Shown: piece by piece, positions 11,101-22,544 of the stretch | Layout: each line of letters opens with the position of its first letter | Numbering within the stretch: the first letter of the stretch is position 1 | From: Berberis thunbergii | Lineage: Eukaryota; Streptophyta; Magnoliopsida; Ranunculales; Berberidaceae | Direction of reading: 5' to 3' | Length of the DNA stretch: 64,000 bases | Assembly: GCA_003290165.1 (NCBI GenBank) | Contig: QNQO01001152.1 | Span: forward strand, 186,001 to 250,000 | Made by a program: the position numbers and the translations under genes | The notes under the pieces: model-generated | Told to the model about the DNA's origin: nothing | Databases searched by the model: none | Seen by the model: the letters and a program-made list of their open reading frames with translations, nothing else

Positions 11101-11958
11101 GATAAAACCGTCAACGTATTTGAGATTGTTCACAAAAGGATTTCATTAATTATGTAACTGTTAAATCATTCACTTACAAAAATGGGTGACATAATGATTC
11201 TCAACAAGATCACTTGAGCTGTCCGATATTCACATCCGTATTGTCAAAATACTAGGATAGTATCTGTATTGTTGGCACTCCACATAAAATTTTTTTGCTG
11301 TTAATTATCTTGCACTGACACCCTCACCACTATCTATTATTGCCCTCAATCAATTCCATAAAAAAATATTTTAGAATGTAAACTAAATTTTTTGAAGTGC
11401 AAGCCTATTTTATAGTAAAAATACTAATTGTTTAGAGTATAACTAGGTTGAAATTAGAATCGATTGAATGTTCAGGGTCTTTGTTTGAATGTTCATTAAA
11501 ATGTCTGCCCGTTTATTTGAAAATACTATAATTAGGCATGAAAATATAATACTGCTTATTTTAATAATAAAATATATACTTTGAAATTTTAAATGTTTGT
11601 ATTGATTATTGGTTTTGTTGAAAATATTTTCAAAATTGCATTTTTAACGATACCAAGTTTACAAAAATCCGACAACTACGTGGATAGGTATGATAATTAT
11701 CATTATGTGAAAAAAGAAAACACAATATTTTTGCTCCCACCACATGTATATTTCACCAATTTTTTTTTCTTCAATTTATTCATTTTTTTTGCCTTTTTAT
11801 ATGTTTAATATTTATAACATGCCTTTGGAGGAAATGAATCTCAACCCTCAACATATTTTTCAATTTTAAATCATAGTCATCTCTGATCTCCAATCTTTAG
11901 TTTATCCCAGTCAGTAATGAATAGTAAAACATCACCGTGAATTGTAATGTAAATTTTA
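11101..11958. other. AT-rich sequence, nothing recognised
   Basis: Very AT-rich, with one hydrophobic 71-codon frame at 11593-11808 that ends in Phe runs and shows no coding pattern. In the second copy of this region (61620-62010) the LTR scrap and the polygalacturonase end are nearly adjacent. This stretch is therefore either an insertion here or a deletion there. Confidence 0.35.
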
Positions 11959-13363
11959 TTAGTCTAGACAAAGCGCATTTGGTGTCACGGACAAATCTCT
12001 TCCTTGTGCATTGATACAAGTTGAGTTAATCTTATTGTTGCGACTAACTGAGTTAATGCTGATCTCGGTCATCAGAATGTTTGTGCAACGATTGATCTTA
12101 CTGCAGCTCAGATTAATTGCAATGTCTATTGCAGAAGTTCCATGAAATCCGACATATAAACATCGTTCACTTTGACATTTGAGGTCTGTATCAGTGTTAA
12201 CAAAAGAGACAAATTAGAATAATTTCTATATTCTAAAAATAAAATAAAAACAAAATCACTCACTTGGTTTTTACAACCACCACTATCAATGCAATAGAAC
12301 TGATTAATAATGATAGGGTTCTCAACAGCGTTAAGTGAAATTTGCTCGAATGTGATCTTTCGAGCATATCCTGAACCTCCCTATGTAACAAAAAGTTTAA
12401 AACATAAATCTAACTAGTCAAAGTGTTATTAATTATTGTCTTCTAATTATGCAAAGAATAAATACATAAATTGATGGAAATTTTTTTTTTCCTCCCATGT
12501 CTTGATCCATGCTCCATTTATAGTCTGAGTGAAAGTACAAATTTTCACGCGTATATCTTCAACAACAGAGCGTTCCCCATGGTCCCCCAAACTACCAACA
12601 CTACTAGCTACATGGAGAAATTGAATTAATAGAACTATAGAACTCTCACTAAAAATTGATAAAATGTCAGACATTTCCCCCCTTTTTACTCTGGTGTAAC
12701 AGATAAAAAACTACGTACTATTGTACGCGAACTCATCTTATACCATGACCAGGTCCGCAAAATACATTGGTAGTTTTCATAAGTGACGTACCATTACAAA
12801 TCGTGATACAATCATCACCTAATATTATCCCATTAGGTTTAATTTTCTCGATTTTAGCTATGTAAAACAGTGTTGAGAGTTCATGATTTGTACACAAATG
12901 ACAAAACAATGAGTTAATGTGATTAACTTGAACTAGAACTTGTTCAGACTGGCAAGGACCTTCAAACTCCACAGGTTTCAGCAAAAAAATCTTGTTTCGC
13001 GGTATAGATAAACTTGCAGCCGCAAGTCTAACTTGAGATGCCACCTTCCATGTTTTAAGAAAAGCCTGCAATCCAATATCAAGTTATATTTCACTAAATT
13101 GCATGTAATATTATGCCTAAAACTTAAAAAAATTGTCTAAATAGAAAAAAATTGTTGTCTGTGGCATGTAAGAAGTTGTACGAGTTGGCTTTGATTTACT
13201 TGAGAATCATCAGTTTTTCCATCACCAACTGCTCCATACTCTTAACACATTGAAAACTCTGGACGGGGTGGACTTCAATTGAAATCGACTGAGCCATCGA
13301 GGTGTTAAGTATTAGAAGAAGATAAATAAAAACATGTACACTATGTTTCAAATGTCTCACCAT
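11959..13363 (-). pseudogene. Polygalacturonase (GH28) pseudogene, about six exons
   Basis: Exon 1 (13363-13200) encodes a signal-peptide-like start (MVRHLKHSVHVFIYLLLIL) and then VKSM..AVGDGKTDDSQ, reached only by a one-base frameshift, before a GT donor. Exon 2 starts at 13065 after an AG (AFLKTWKVASQ, FLLKPVEFEGPC). Further pieces give GDDCITI and CGPGHG near 12740-12810, SVGSLG to IKTW at 12604-12490, GGSGYARKITFEQIS to CKNQ at 12380-12264, and a last exon at 12185-11959 with a frameshift (LSCSK, ALCLD then stop). In GH28 enzymes the catalytic motifs are NTD, DD, GHG and RIK. Here DD and GHG survive, the NTD segment is deleted and RIK reads WIK. Hydrolysis of cell-wall pectin would be the ancestral role; the product is dead. 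Its 3' end is duplicated at 61850-62010. Confidence 0.8.
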
Positions 13364-13931
13364 TATATTGTGTTGAAGAAAGTTTGTACAGTTATTGATA
13401 ACTTTTCCTCTAAATTTATAGATTTGTTGAGTTGTTGTTGTGAAATTACCCCTGTATTAATTTAGAGTTAACGATGACAACCCACTTCTGGGTTTCTTTC
13501 CAAAAAATATCCTTACATTTATCATTTTCAGTACAAGCTTGTAGCTACTGTCCGAGGGTGAGAATATTCTTTTGGGAAAAAAATAAGAAATTTTTTTTAT
13601 TTTGCAATAAATTGTAATATTTTGCTTATTACTATTATTTTTAAATTTATATGAAAAGATAAGAAATTTGACATTTAAACTTCTATGGGGAAACAACTGT
13701 AACTCTACAATCATAAAGTCCGTAAGTACATCTTCCTTCGTCAATCCTTCCATCACTAGTGGAAATAGAGAACTCGTACGTCTATGTATGCCCATGTCCA
13801 TACAAGTTTTAGAAGTGAACTGAATGCTAATAGCCATTCTCCCATCAGTAACAGTATGTAAAATAAAATGTCAATAAGCTCCTCTTTCTTATCACACTCA
13901 TTTTATTTTAACATCTAGTTTCGGTCAATAT
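13364..13931. other. Unassigned stretch with a 126-codon minus-strand frame
   Basis: A minus-strand open frame at 13837-13457 starts MAISIQFTSKTCMDMGIHR. Its first 55 codons have a plausible mixed composition, but the rest is Lys/Ile/Phe-rich and looks non-coding. It lies upstream of the polygalacturonase remnant on the same strand. I recognise no domain and see no promoter. Confidence 0.2.
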
Positions 13932-14629
13932 TAGGGTTGGGCATAGGACGGGATAGACCTCATCCCGACCTCGTCATATCTCATATGAGTTCGGGACGAG
14001 ATGAAATGAACATGTATTAAATAGTCCTCCAATGAAAAAATAACAAAGAATTTCATCTCACATTGATTACACCCATAACGTCAAATTTATGTACATATAA
14101 CTTTTATCATAACAATATTAAATGCAATATAAAACTTGTGGAAACTTACAATAGAATTCAGTTTGTCAAGTGAATGATGGAGATGGAAAAAACCCTTTAT
14201 AGATTTGTCTTGCATATTTTTTGCAAGATTTGACATATCATATTTTTGAGTCAAGATATAATCAATCTAAAATGTGAAAAAACATAAAATTTTCATGAAT
14301 TTTATTTGACTAAAAAATATTCAAATTGAATTTCTACCTAAACAAAGAGTACCAAATCAAGTAAATTTTGAAATGGTAGATGTTTTGATATAATTTCAAC
14401 ACATCATAAACTTTCTTTTAGAAGAATAGTTTGATTAAAATTATTAATAATAAATATTAAATAAGTAAATTCTACTTGGGATGGGATGCGCGGATTGAAT
14501 ATTGTCATCCCGATCCCATCCCACTTTAGATCGTGACCGGACGAGATCGGGATGTATTTGATTAATCCTAAAAGGACTCAGAACAGGACGGGACTGGGTC
14601 AGGATCGCGAGATGGGATGTCGACCCCTA
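13932..14629. mobile_element. hAT-type MITE with GGGAYGGG subterminal repeats, 8-bp TSD
   Basis: Starts TAGGGTTGGGCA and ends TGTCGACCCCTA, imperfect inverted ends. It is flanked by the exact 8-bp duplication GTCAATAT (13924-13931 and 14630-14637). Both ends carry clusters of GGGACGGGAT/CATCCCGAC words, and the centre is plain AT-rich DNA. It is a relative of the 847-bp element at 55502-56348. It has no coding capacity. Confidence 0.85.
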
Positions 14630-14779
14630 GTCAATATATAAAGGGGATCATCTTAGCCCCTCCGATCCTTGCTGCATTTATTCAAGTGTCGTTTTAGTTA
14701 GATTCTTGATAGTATTATATGACTGACAAGTCAGACAATTTGAGTCCTTATGATTACTGATGCTATGTCATTCTTCTCA

Positions 14780-15090
14780 TCTATGCAGTTATATCGTTAA
14801 TGGAATCCTAATCGGTTCAGGAATGTTATGAGATTAATTGGAATTAATCAGGATTAGTTGGAATTAGTCAATATTTATTTTATAAACATATTTTCTCTAT
14901 CTTTCTCAGTAATATGTTTACTACAAGGGGAAAAAAATGAAAATTAATAATTATTGAAGTGGTAAACATCACATGTCACAGTTTAAGGAAAATTATAATA
15001 AAAAATATTCAATGTCAGATAAAGATGCGGCTTTCTATATTCTTTAATTTTGGTTGAAAATTTTCTTCGATCGTTTTTCTCTTTCCTCGT
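14780..15090. repeat. Dispersed repeat shared with about 54600-54850
   Basis: Common landmarks in the same order and orientation are 'gagatt..ttaatcaggatta', 'atttattttataaacatatttt', 'agtaatatgtttact', 'attgaagt.gta..catcac.tgtcac' and 'caatgtcagataa'. The two copies are clearly diverged. Each lies a few hundred bases from a GGGAYGGG hAT MITE. A TA microsatellite follows at 15099-15116. The nature of the repeat is unknown. Confidence 0.45.
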
Positions 15091-15130
15091 AGATCTTATA
15101 TATATATATATATATTCTCTTTGATTTTTC

Positions 15131-16559
15131 TCACTCTAGTCTCTCTTCAGACACTCTTGGTATTGCCCTATGGTAGAGTATTGATGAGGTTGGGGAAAAC
15201 TGTTAAAACATGATATAAATTTTCTCGTTTATTTATAACATATTATCATGGATCAATTAATCAGTAGATCGGCAAAATTGGCTATTTCTCACCGATTAAT
15301 CGGTTAGAGATCAAATGATTAATCGTTATGCTCTATTAGTGAGAAAAGATTGATCGGGAGCACCTGTTTAAATAATGTAACTTCTTATACTTGCCAATGC
15401 AAGAATATGGAAGAAAATTCAGGAATTTTGAAGTTTTTGTAATTTTCATTGTATCTCTTAAGCTAGTGCATGATACTAAAAAAAATTATACCGAAATCAC
15501 AATCCTTAAGTTTTTGTAATTATATTGAAAAATATGAAATTTTACCGAAATCACAATCCTTGATTTTAACTATTGCTAGTAATTGTGGCTGGTTATGTCA
15601 TTACAATCCTCATATTACAATTGTGCAATGAAAAATGTCTTTCGGCCCTTAAATCCCAATGTTGATGATGTCACAAAACATTGCACGGTGATATGTTGTC
15701 TATGATTGGGTTTCTTTCTAGAAACCAATTTGTAAGAGTTGAGGTTGTAATATGTTTTGAAGCAACAAAATTTCGAATTTGTTATGGTCGATGTAGGCAA
15801 TTTGTTGAATCACGTTAAATTTGTCTTGTTTGGTACGTATTTGTTTCTTTAGTTTTTTGTACTTTGAATTGTTTGATTCGTTTGTGCAATTGTGGGTCTC
15901 TCATCGACTTTGTCAATTTGTGTTTGAAGCCTGCGAAGAAGGTAACCGAACAGTAATAACTCACCTAACAACAGAACTCACTACAAGAGTAAAGAGTTAA
16001 TCAATAAGCAAGCACTAAATTCTCACAAGATGAGATACCAGGTTCTCATTACTATTTACTTCATCAATGGATAAACATATGGATATCAAGTCAGTAACAG
16101 TAAAATATAAGAGAAATTTTAAACATTAACATAGCAAAGAGTTATCTTACTCTGATTATCAAACCTGTATGTAGCCGTCATCGATGAGATAAAGAAAAAG
16201 GACATCGCTTGACTCGCCGGCCCAACTCGCCCAAATTGCAGTTCTATCTAACAATGCAGAGGCAAACGACCTTAGTGATTGAAGTAGCAGTAAACGATTA
16301 ATACAGGATATGTTTTGGTATTCTATTGACAAGTTTGGGAGAAAATAGATTTTATTCTTAGAATTTGATAGTATTCGATGGTCAGTTTTCATAATCTTCA
16401 TTGTATTAAACTGGTGCATGAACCAAAATAGATTTACATTCATCTCATTCAAAGAAAGTTGCAATTTGGCAGGCTCTTTGCTCGGCTGAACGTGGTGTCA
16501 GTTGTTTGAATTTTGACGGAATTTTTGTTTGGCAGAGGCTCTGAGCATGAGCAGATAGG
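15131..16559. other. No supported gene
   Basis: AT-rich sequence with two short direct repeats of 'ccgaaatcacaatcctt' (15493 and 15546 areas). That wording also recurs in the A and B units at 26-32 kb. A minus-strand 101-codon frame (16464-16159) ends in RTAIWASWAGESSDV, which I could not assign. No RNA gene seen. Confidence 0.3.
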
Positions 16560-17053
16560 GTGTAAATCTGCATGGTTTTGGAATGTTTTTATGCGGTCTC
16601 AAGTCTGGAAATAAATAGAGATGCAGGAATTTGGCAGCGTCTAAAACAGAGTGGCGTTACTCTGTTTTTTGGGTTCTGTTTCGTGGCTGTAATTTGGAGG
16701 ACTGATTCTTGCTTGCTTCCCATGGGGAACTTCAGGCGTCTTGACTTAGGACTGAATTTGATGAAATGTCTTTCACATTTTCAGTCAATGGTTGTTTTGC
16801 TTAGTTTTTCTTTGGCGATTCAAGACTAGCCTCTAGATTCTTAGTTTATTTCGGTGAACTTTATTTAATTTTTTTTAATTTTTTTTTTAAGTTACGGGTA
16901 TTTTGGAGAATTAGGTCTAGCCGTCAGGGTCTTCTTTTTTTCTTATCGGGTAAAGTCGTAATGTACCTCTGACATGTGTATAATTTTTTTGATCAAGTAA
17001 TAAAGTCTAGCAATTGCCCCTTCCTTCTCGAGGTTAATTTAAAAAAAAAAAGT
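16560..17053 (+). mobile_element. LINE 3' end (5'-truncated), + strand
   Basis: The last 150 bases read 'atcgggtaaagtcgtaatg', then 'ttgatcaagtaataaag' and a terminal A run after 'tcgaggttaattt'. The same wording, inverted, closes the minus-strand LINE at 33836 and, in part, the ones at 54230 and 62012. That marks it as the 3' UTR and tail of the local L1-type LINE family. No reverse-transcriptase sequence remains. The exact left boundary is uncertain. Confidence 0.55.
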
Positions 17054-18142
17054 TAATGTGAATGAGAAACCAAAATGTTGTAATTAATATTTAATCATAC
17101 AAATATGTAAACTGAAATTCAAATCAGAAAGACTTACATAATCGTGTAGATGAATTCGAAGCAAAACAGTACCATAAAAAATTTGTTTGATGGAGTCTAG
17201 TATTTTGTACTATCCCCTTCAGACAAATTTCGTCTTTCTACGAGTGCTTAAGAGTTGACTGGATGTTTGCCTCCCAAGGTAAAATGATCACACCTATTGA
17301 GGTAGCACTGCAACACTGGGTACTACGAACCAGAGAGAGTTTGAATACCAGAACGTCGGTTAAAAAAACTGGAAATGGTTAGGAGATTTTTAGGCTAATC
17401 AAATTCTGGTTTCTCTGGATGATTTTTGGATTATTGTAAATGATGTATGGTAATGGTATTTATAGAAAAATAATGCATGTTCAAAGTAAGCCAATGTGAC
17501 TTTCCAGAACGAGGGTATACCTTTTGAAATGACACACCACTTTCTTACTTTCAAGCCATTTGGGTATCAAATTTTTATGCACCCTGTTAACCAAATTTGC
17601 TGAATATTAATACCTCTTAATTTACACATAAAGAGATTAATTACACACTTTTGAACAATCAAAACAGCATGTGGATCACTAAGATTTTTAGGCTCTAAGA
17701 GCCTTTGTTACTAGCATGATACACCGTTGTTTATCATTTAAGAAAGTGCTGCGCTGTTACCTGAGGTTCGAAACCAAACTAAATAAAATAAACGAAAATG
17801 AAAGCTTACAAGGGAATAGTGATGATTCTCAAAAGTGAATGGCAGAAAAATGTAAACAAGCAGAGCCACAGAGGTCATCTCCTTTCCCTTCATTTGGTTG
17901 TTACTTGATGAAAGAAGGTCAATCATCAAAGAAGTTTCTCTTTAATAAAAAAGAATTATCGAGAATAGCATGCCGAGCATCCATCTATACATGCACCCCC
18001 CAAAAAAAAAAACGTGACTTCAAGCTATATGTTGTTGTGCAATCTACCATTCTAACTTTTCTGGAAACCAAAACCCAATTGAGCATCCTTGCTGCAAAAG
18101 CTCCCAGCAAAAAGAGAACCAGATCTCCTTAATATTACTTTC
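17054..18142. other. No supported gene
   Basis: Ordinary AT-rich DNA with only short overlapping frames on opposite strands (17738-17929 minus, 17839-18132 plus), which cannot both be real and match nothing I know. I see no repeat with another part of the window. Confidence 0.3.
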
Positions 18143-20798
18143 TGAGCACAGAGATGGTGACTCACGCCACCGACTCGCCATGGGAACCGCAACATGTCGA
18201 TATATGAACTAGTTTTGTAATACAAGCGAATCGTAATCGGTCACAATATCATAATATAACACATTCTTGAAATGAGAATCAAACGGAAATAACAACTATG
18301 ATAAAATTTGAACGAAATAAGAGTATTTAATTCGCCCCACCAGAATCATAGTGACAAAACCAATATATACAAACATCTAGTATTTAACAAAGGAAGCAAA
18401 ACATACTCGTACAGGATTGACACGACTAAACAGCACAAAACAAGTCTACTGCTGGAAACTGGGCCTAAGCGTCACGATCAGTAGGAATGCTAACACTGTC
18501 TGCACTCCAATAGAAGCACACCCATTACGGGGTCAGCAAAGTACAAAGCTAACTGGTGTAAGTGAACTAAATACAAATAACAGAATAATATACAAGAGAA
18601 ATCCATGCCACACCATAATAAATAAGTGAGTAATCCTAAATACATGATCCATAAAATGGAAGAGGTGTCTCTATACAGGTTCTAAAGTCTAAATCACATC
18701 GTGTCTCTAAAGATAATATTTCTAAGTTCAAGCACCAACACAAACATTTCATATTCTACAATAACTACAAGTTTACGAGATATGCCGGTCATTATAGGTG
18801 ATTCAAACATAGTAAATATCAAGTGATGAAGGCAAAGAGAATATCGTAATCCTGCATAGCCTCCTAGGTATGACAATCAAGTCGAAAGTCAAAACCATAA
18901 AAATTTCTACGTAAGTGTCTCATATCGTAGGTATCCGCATACCCTACAAATGTGTTTAACCCAGACACATCGCACAACGTGCACCAGTACCACTTCGAAC
19001 TTGTTTGTATCCCAATGGGGTGCCATATGCCCAGATACAAACTCAAACGTCCTAAACGACTGGCCTAACACTGCCAACCTAACACAAATCCAACTCAAGC
19101 GCGCTGGGAGGGAAAGCGAGTAATCTCCAAAGCACGTCCTCTAGGACCCGTCCTACTACACTCTCTAGTGGCAAGTGCGTGCGGGAGCTCACCGACCTCA
19201 GCAAACTTGCCACAAGCAATAGTATCCTCAATATTTGTAGGTGCGAGTCATCTTAAACACCACCAAACTCACGATGCGAGCAAACTCCTAAGCATCGGCA
19301 CAATAAGCATTACATTAGGGTAAAGACATTTACACTAATATCAACATGCACGTACTACGAGTCTATATAGAATCTAATGTAACAGACGTGTAACCATAAT
19401 CAGCTAGACAATTTTCATAAATCCATGACTATGTTAGGGTCCCAACATGACCCAATTTACCACAATAATATCATTTGAGTTGAACTATCATACATGCTCG
19501 AGACTCGACAAGCTACGGTAAAACACACGAACTGATGACATACTGAGTCCATTCAATTTTGCAATTAAAAAAAATTAGGTCATTAAACCAGAACAATAAC
19601 CTGATCGTGTCATACTAAGCAAACTCGAAAATGCAACATATAAGCCCAATGCCATTATACCAAAGCCTAATCACACCCAAATTCAACCACTGTTCTATTT
19701 CATTCTTGTATATCATGCTTTCAGAAAACTAAATACATAAATTCATTCACAAAAGAACCAACACAACAATCGAAATCTCCAAAAATCTCGAATTTCGAAC
19801 TCGTATTCAATCATACACAATCGACGACATAATGTAAAAATTAAATTAAAGATTTAAAATAAATACCTCTCACCTGAGCAGAATGAGTTTCAGAACCTAA
19901 ATCTCGAAGCTCTCAACTCGTGAAACAACGAATGCAGGACCAAGGAAACTTTTAAAACTGCAAGGCGGCCTCAAAAGTGAGCCAACTAGCCAAAAACTGG
20001 GAAAGGAAAAAAGTAACAACCGGGGACTGAAAAAATACTCACCGGCAAACACCCCGACGAAACCCAAAATTTGGCGAAAACTCACCGAAACCCACCCTAC
20101 TCTGGTTTGATCGCCTTCGAACAACACAACAGGTCGAAAATAGGTCCAAGAACAACCTGAATCACGAATCGCAGCTCACCCACGCGAACAAAGCTCGAAT
20201 TCACGTCGGAGAACCTTCATAACGGGCATGCACACTGATTTTCTTAGAAATTTAAACCAACCTTGAAACCACCCTTGCATGTGGGGTTTACAAGTTCCAA
20301 ACGATGCAACATATGCCCCTGAAAGGGCTGATCGGAGCTACACTATCCGATCAGTCAAAACCAACACGGTCAAGCTTACACAATTTGAAACTTTGGATTT
20401 TTTTATTTTTTTATTATTTTTCTTTTGCAAAAAAAATGAAAGAGAATGAAGAGGAGAAGAAATGAAGAATATAGGAAGAGATTCCGCGAAGGAATCGTTC
20501 GATTCGTCCGAACGCAAGCCGGCGAAGAAGAAACCCCACAGAGAAATTCATGCTCTTTAAAGAAGAAACAAAATGAGGAAGAAGAAAGAAGAGAAGGGAG
20601 GTTTTCTTTTAAGTTGTGGTGGGTATGTGCCCCCACTGGATTTTCCGAATACACCCTATCCTCCAAATAATTTAAAAAAAAAAATCAATCTAAATCCAAC
20701 AACCTATACCACTGAAATAAATTTCGAAAATCCGAAATTAGGCCAATCAAACAACGAAAAACAAATCGAACAATGGAAAAAAAACTACGGATATTACA
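18143..20798 (-). mobile_element. Probable long Ty3/gypsy LTR (solo), minus strand
   Basis: On the minus strand the block begins TGTAATATCCGTAG at 20798. It continues through a pyrimidine-rich leader (CTCCCTTCTCTTCTTTCTTC near 20600) and GC-richer non-coding DNA, and appears to end ...TGTGCTCA at 18143. Long non-coding blocks starting TGTAAYAYCC with a CT-rich transcribed leader are typical of long gypsy LTRs of plants. The flanking pentamers (ctttc and taatc) do not match, and there is no internal coding region, so either a very old solo LTR or a truncated one is possible. Open frames inside (for example 20403-20670 on both strands) are antisense shadows. Confidence 0.45.
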
Positions 20799-21420
20799 TA
20801 ATCTCTCCATTCCTTGAACTTGTGTTGGACAAGCTCACTAATGGAGAATGATTTTGAAGTTGTACGGGGTGTCAAGAAAGAGATGAATAAGTTTTCCAAG
20901 ACTTTATTGAAAATCAATATTTTGCTACTGATGGAGAGGAGAAGCAAGTTAATAATTTGGAGATTCGAGAATGGCTATAGGAAACTGAAGGATGCAACTT
21001 TGTCTCAAAGCTAACTGATTCTCTCAAAGAGATGTATGACGTTGCTAACGAAAACCGTCAGTTTCATTTGCAAAAGGGTTTTCTAGAAAAAAGAGAAAAA
21101 GTATTTTTTGGGTCGAGAAACTGGTTCTTTGTTAACTGAGCAAATTTATGGGAGAGATGAAGACAAAAGAAACTTGGTGAAGCAAATGTTGGGTTCAGAT
21201 CGATCCCAACATAGCCACCCAAGAGGCGAAGGGTCATTTTGGCTAAGAAGGTGAATACATCGGGACACATCTCCGTCTGTTCCATACTCGGTATAAGTGG
21301 CCTTGAGAATATTACTTGATGCATTTAAATCCGTTCTCCTTAAAATTATCTGCAAAACAAGTTTAGATTGCCAAAGACCACCTTGTTATTGAACTAAGGA
21401 AGAAGATGAACTTGGACACA
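20799..21420 (+). pseudogene. CNL resistance-gene fragment: coiled coil to P-loop
   Basis: The DNA aligns by eye with 45300-45930 of the intact CNL gene. Matching pieces are 'ttccttgaacttgtg..gacaagctc', KKEMNKFSKTLLK, KQVNNLEIREWL, TDSLKEM, SRNWF..., and finally a ruined P-loop (GISGLENIT where the intact gene has GIGGLGKTT). At least three stops and several frameshifts break it. Compared with the intact gene it lacks the segment coding for residues 75-100. After 21320 only weak similarity remains (KDHLVIELRKKM). A probable LTR abuts it exactly where its start codon should be. Confidence 0.75.
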
Positions 21421-21821
21421 ATATAGTTGTAGGGTTTTTATATATCTCCACCAACTTTTCTCTGTCCTTTATCTTATATAATAAGAGTAATTAATTCTGT
21501 ATGTGACTTAAGCATGCATGGCACAATGAAGGAGCACGTTTCTCATAACGGTCTCCTCCTTCATTGAGATACATTTTTTAGGAGAGATTTCCGCAATGAC
21601 TTGTCTCTTTCGTAACATCTCTATTCTATGGAGAGAGACTCGTTGGGCCTAAGGTCTGAGCCTTTAACCTGGATCGTGGTCCATTACTAATGCTTCTTTG
21701 GGCTTTAGTGATCGGACCTATTAATTATCCCTAATGAGTGTTGATTTGTTTCATGTGTTTAACCACAATCGAATGATTGTTTGATGTATCATTTAAGGTA
21801 TATAGGAAGTCACTAATTAAA
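21421..21821. other. No gene recognised
   Basis: AT-rich sequence downstream of the resistance-gene fragment. I see no open frame of note and no repeat with other parts of the window. Confidence 0.3.
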
Positions 21822-22012
21822 GAGAGATTCTATGTGTCGAGGGAAAGGGCGAGGAAATCAGCGAGGTAAACGAGGTGGCGGGGGGTGAACCGTTCACCCC
21901 CCTCGAGATGCGCGCGCAAAAAACATCTCGAGGGGGGTGAACGGTTCACCCCCCGCCACCTCGTTTACCTCGCTGGTTTCCTCGCTCTTTCCCTCGACAT
22001 TTAGAATTTCGC
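21822..22012. mobile_element. Mutator-like foldback MITE, copy 1 (191 bp, 9-bp TSD)
   Basis: Inverted ends GAGAGATTCTATGTGTCGAG and GCGAAATTCTAAATGTCGAG, followed by almost complete self-complementarity (GTGAACCGTTCACCCCCCTC-type arms) around a CTCGAGATG...CATCTCGAG core. The flanks carry CTAATTAAA (21813-21821) and CCAATTAAA (22013-22021), a 9-bp duplication with one mismatch. The 9-bp duplication points to the Mutator superfamily. Arms are GC-rich, unlike the surrounding DNA. No coding capacity. Confidence 0.8.
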
Positions 22013-22064
22013 CCAATTAAATATGCTAAAAGTTAAGAAAAGAAATGTAGTCTTCACTCTTGGT

Positions 22065-22362
22065 AAGTGGGAAAAGAGTATGGAATGTTTCTTCTCAATG
22101 AAAGAAGGCCAGCCTTATAAGACAATAAGTCAATAACTCACCTAACGCAGTGATTGCAAATCTTCCACGCACCATTGACTTCATGATTAAACCATTTACT
22201 TATCTTTACTTCATTCCAATTGTTGAAGATTAAAATATGTTAATGTTGATTGTATTTCTCTTGTTGATTGATTCATGTTGCGTGTTAGCAAAAGAAATCT
22301 CCAAGAAGTGGGAAAAGAATCATGGACTCTTTCTTCTCAATGAAAGAAGGCCAACCTTATAA
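22065..22362. repeat. Two direct repeats of about 50 bp
   Basis: The sequence 'aagtgggaaaagarta..tgg' followed by 'tttcttctcaatgaaagaag' and 'gcc.rccttataa' appears at 22065-22120 and again at 22316-22362. The 195-base spacer contains a GTTGATTG-rich stretch. Origin unknown; possibly remnants of a short tandem duplication. Confidence 0.5.
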
Positions 22363-22544
22363 TGGTTGAGCAAGCTTTGACTGAGTCATATATTAATTCC
22401 ACTTGATCAGATTTTTGTAATTTTCCTTTTATACATATTTATATGCTAGTGGTTGATACCAAAAAAGATAAATAGAATGGTTATTCTTTAACAAGACTAG
22501 CTTTCAAACACGTGCAAGGCACCCGTCAATTATATTATGTTTCA

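Noticed and set aside
18143..18148. A matching target duplication for the long LTR
   Set aside because: The flanking pentamers (ctttc and taatc) differ, so I left the LTR as probable rather than proven.
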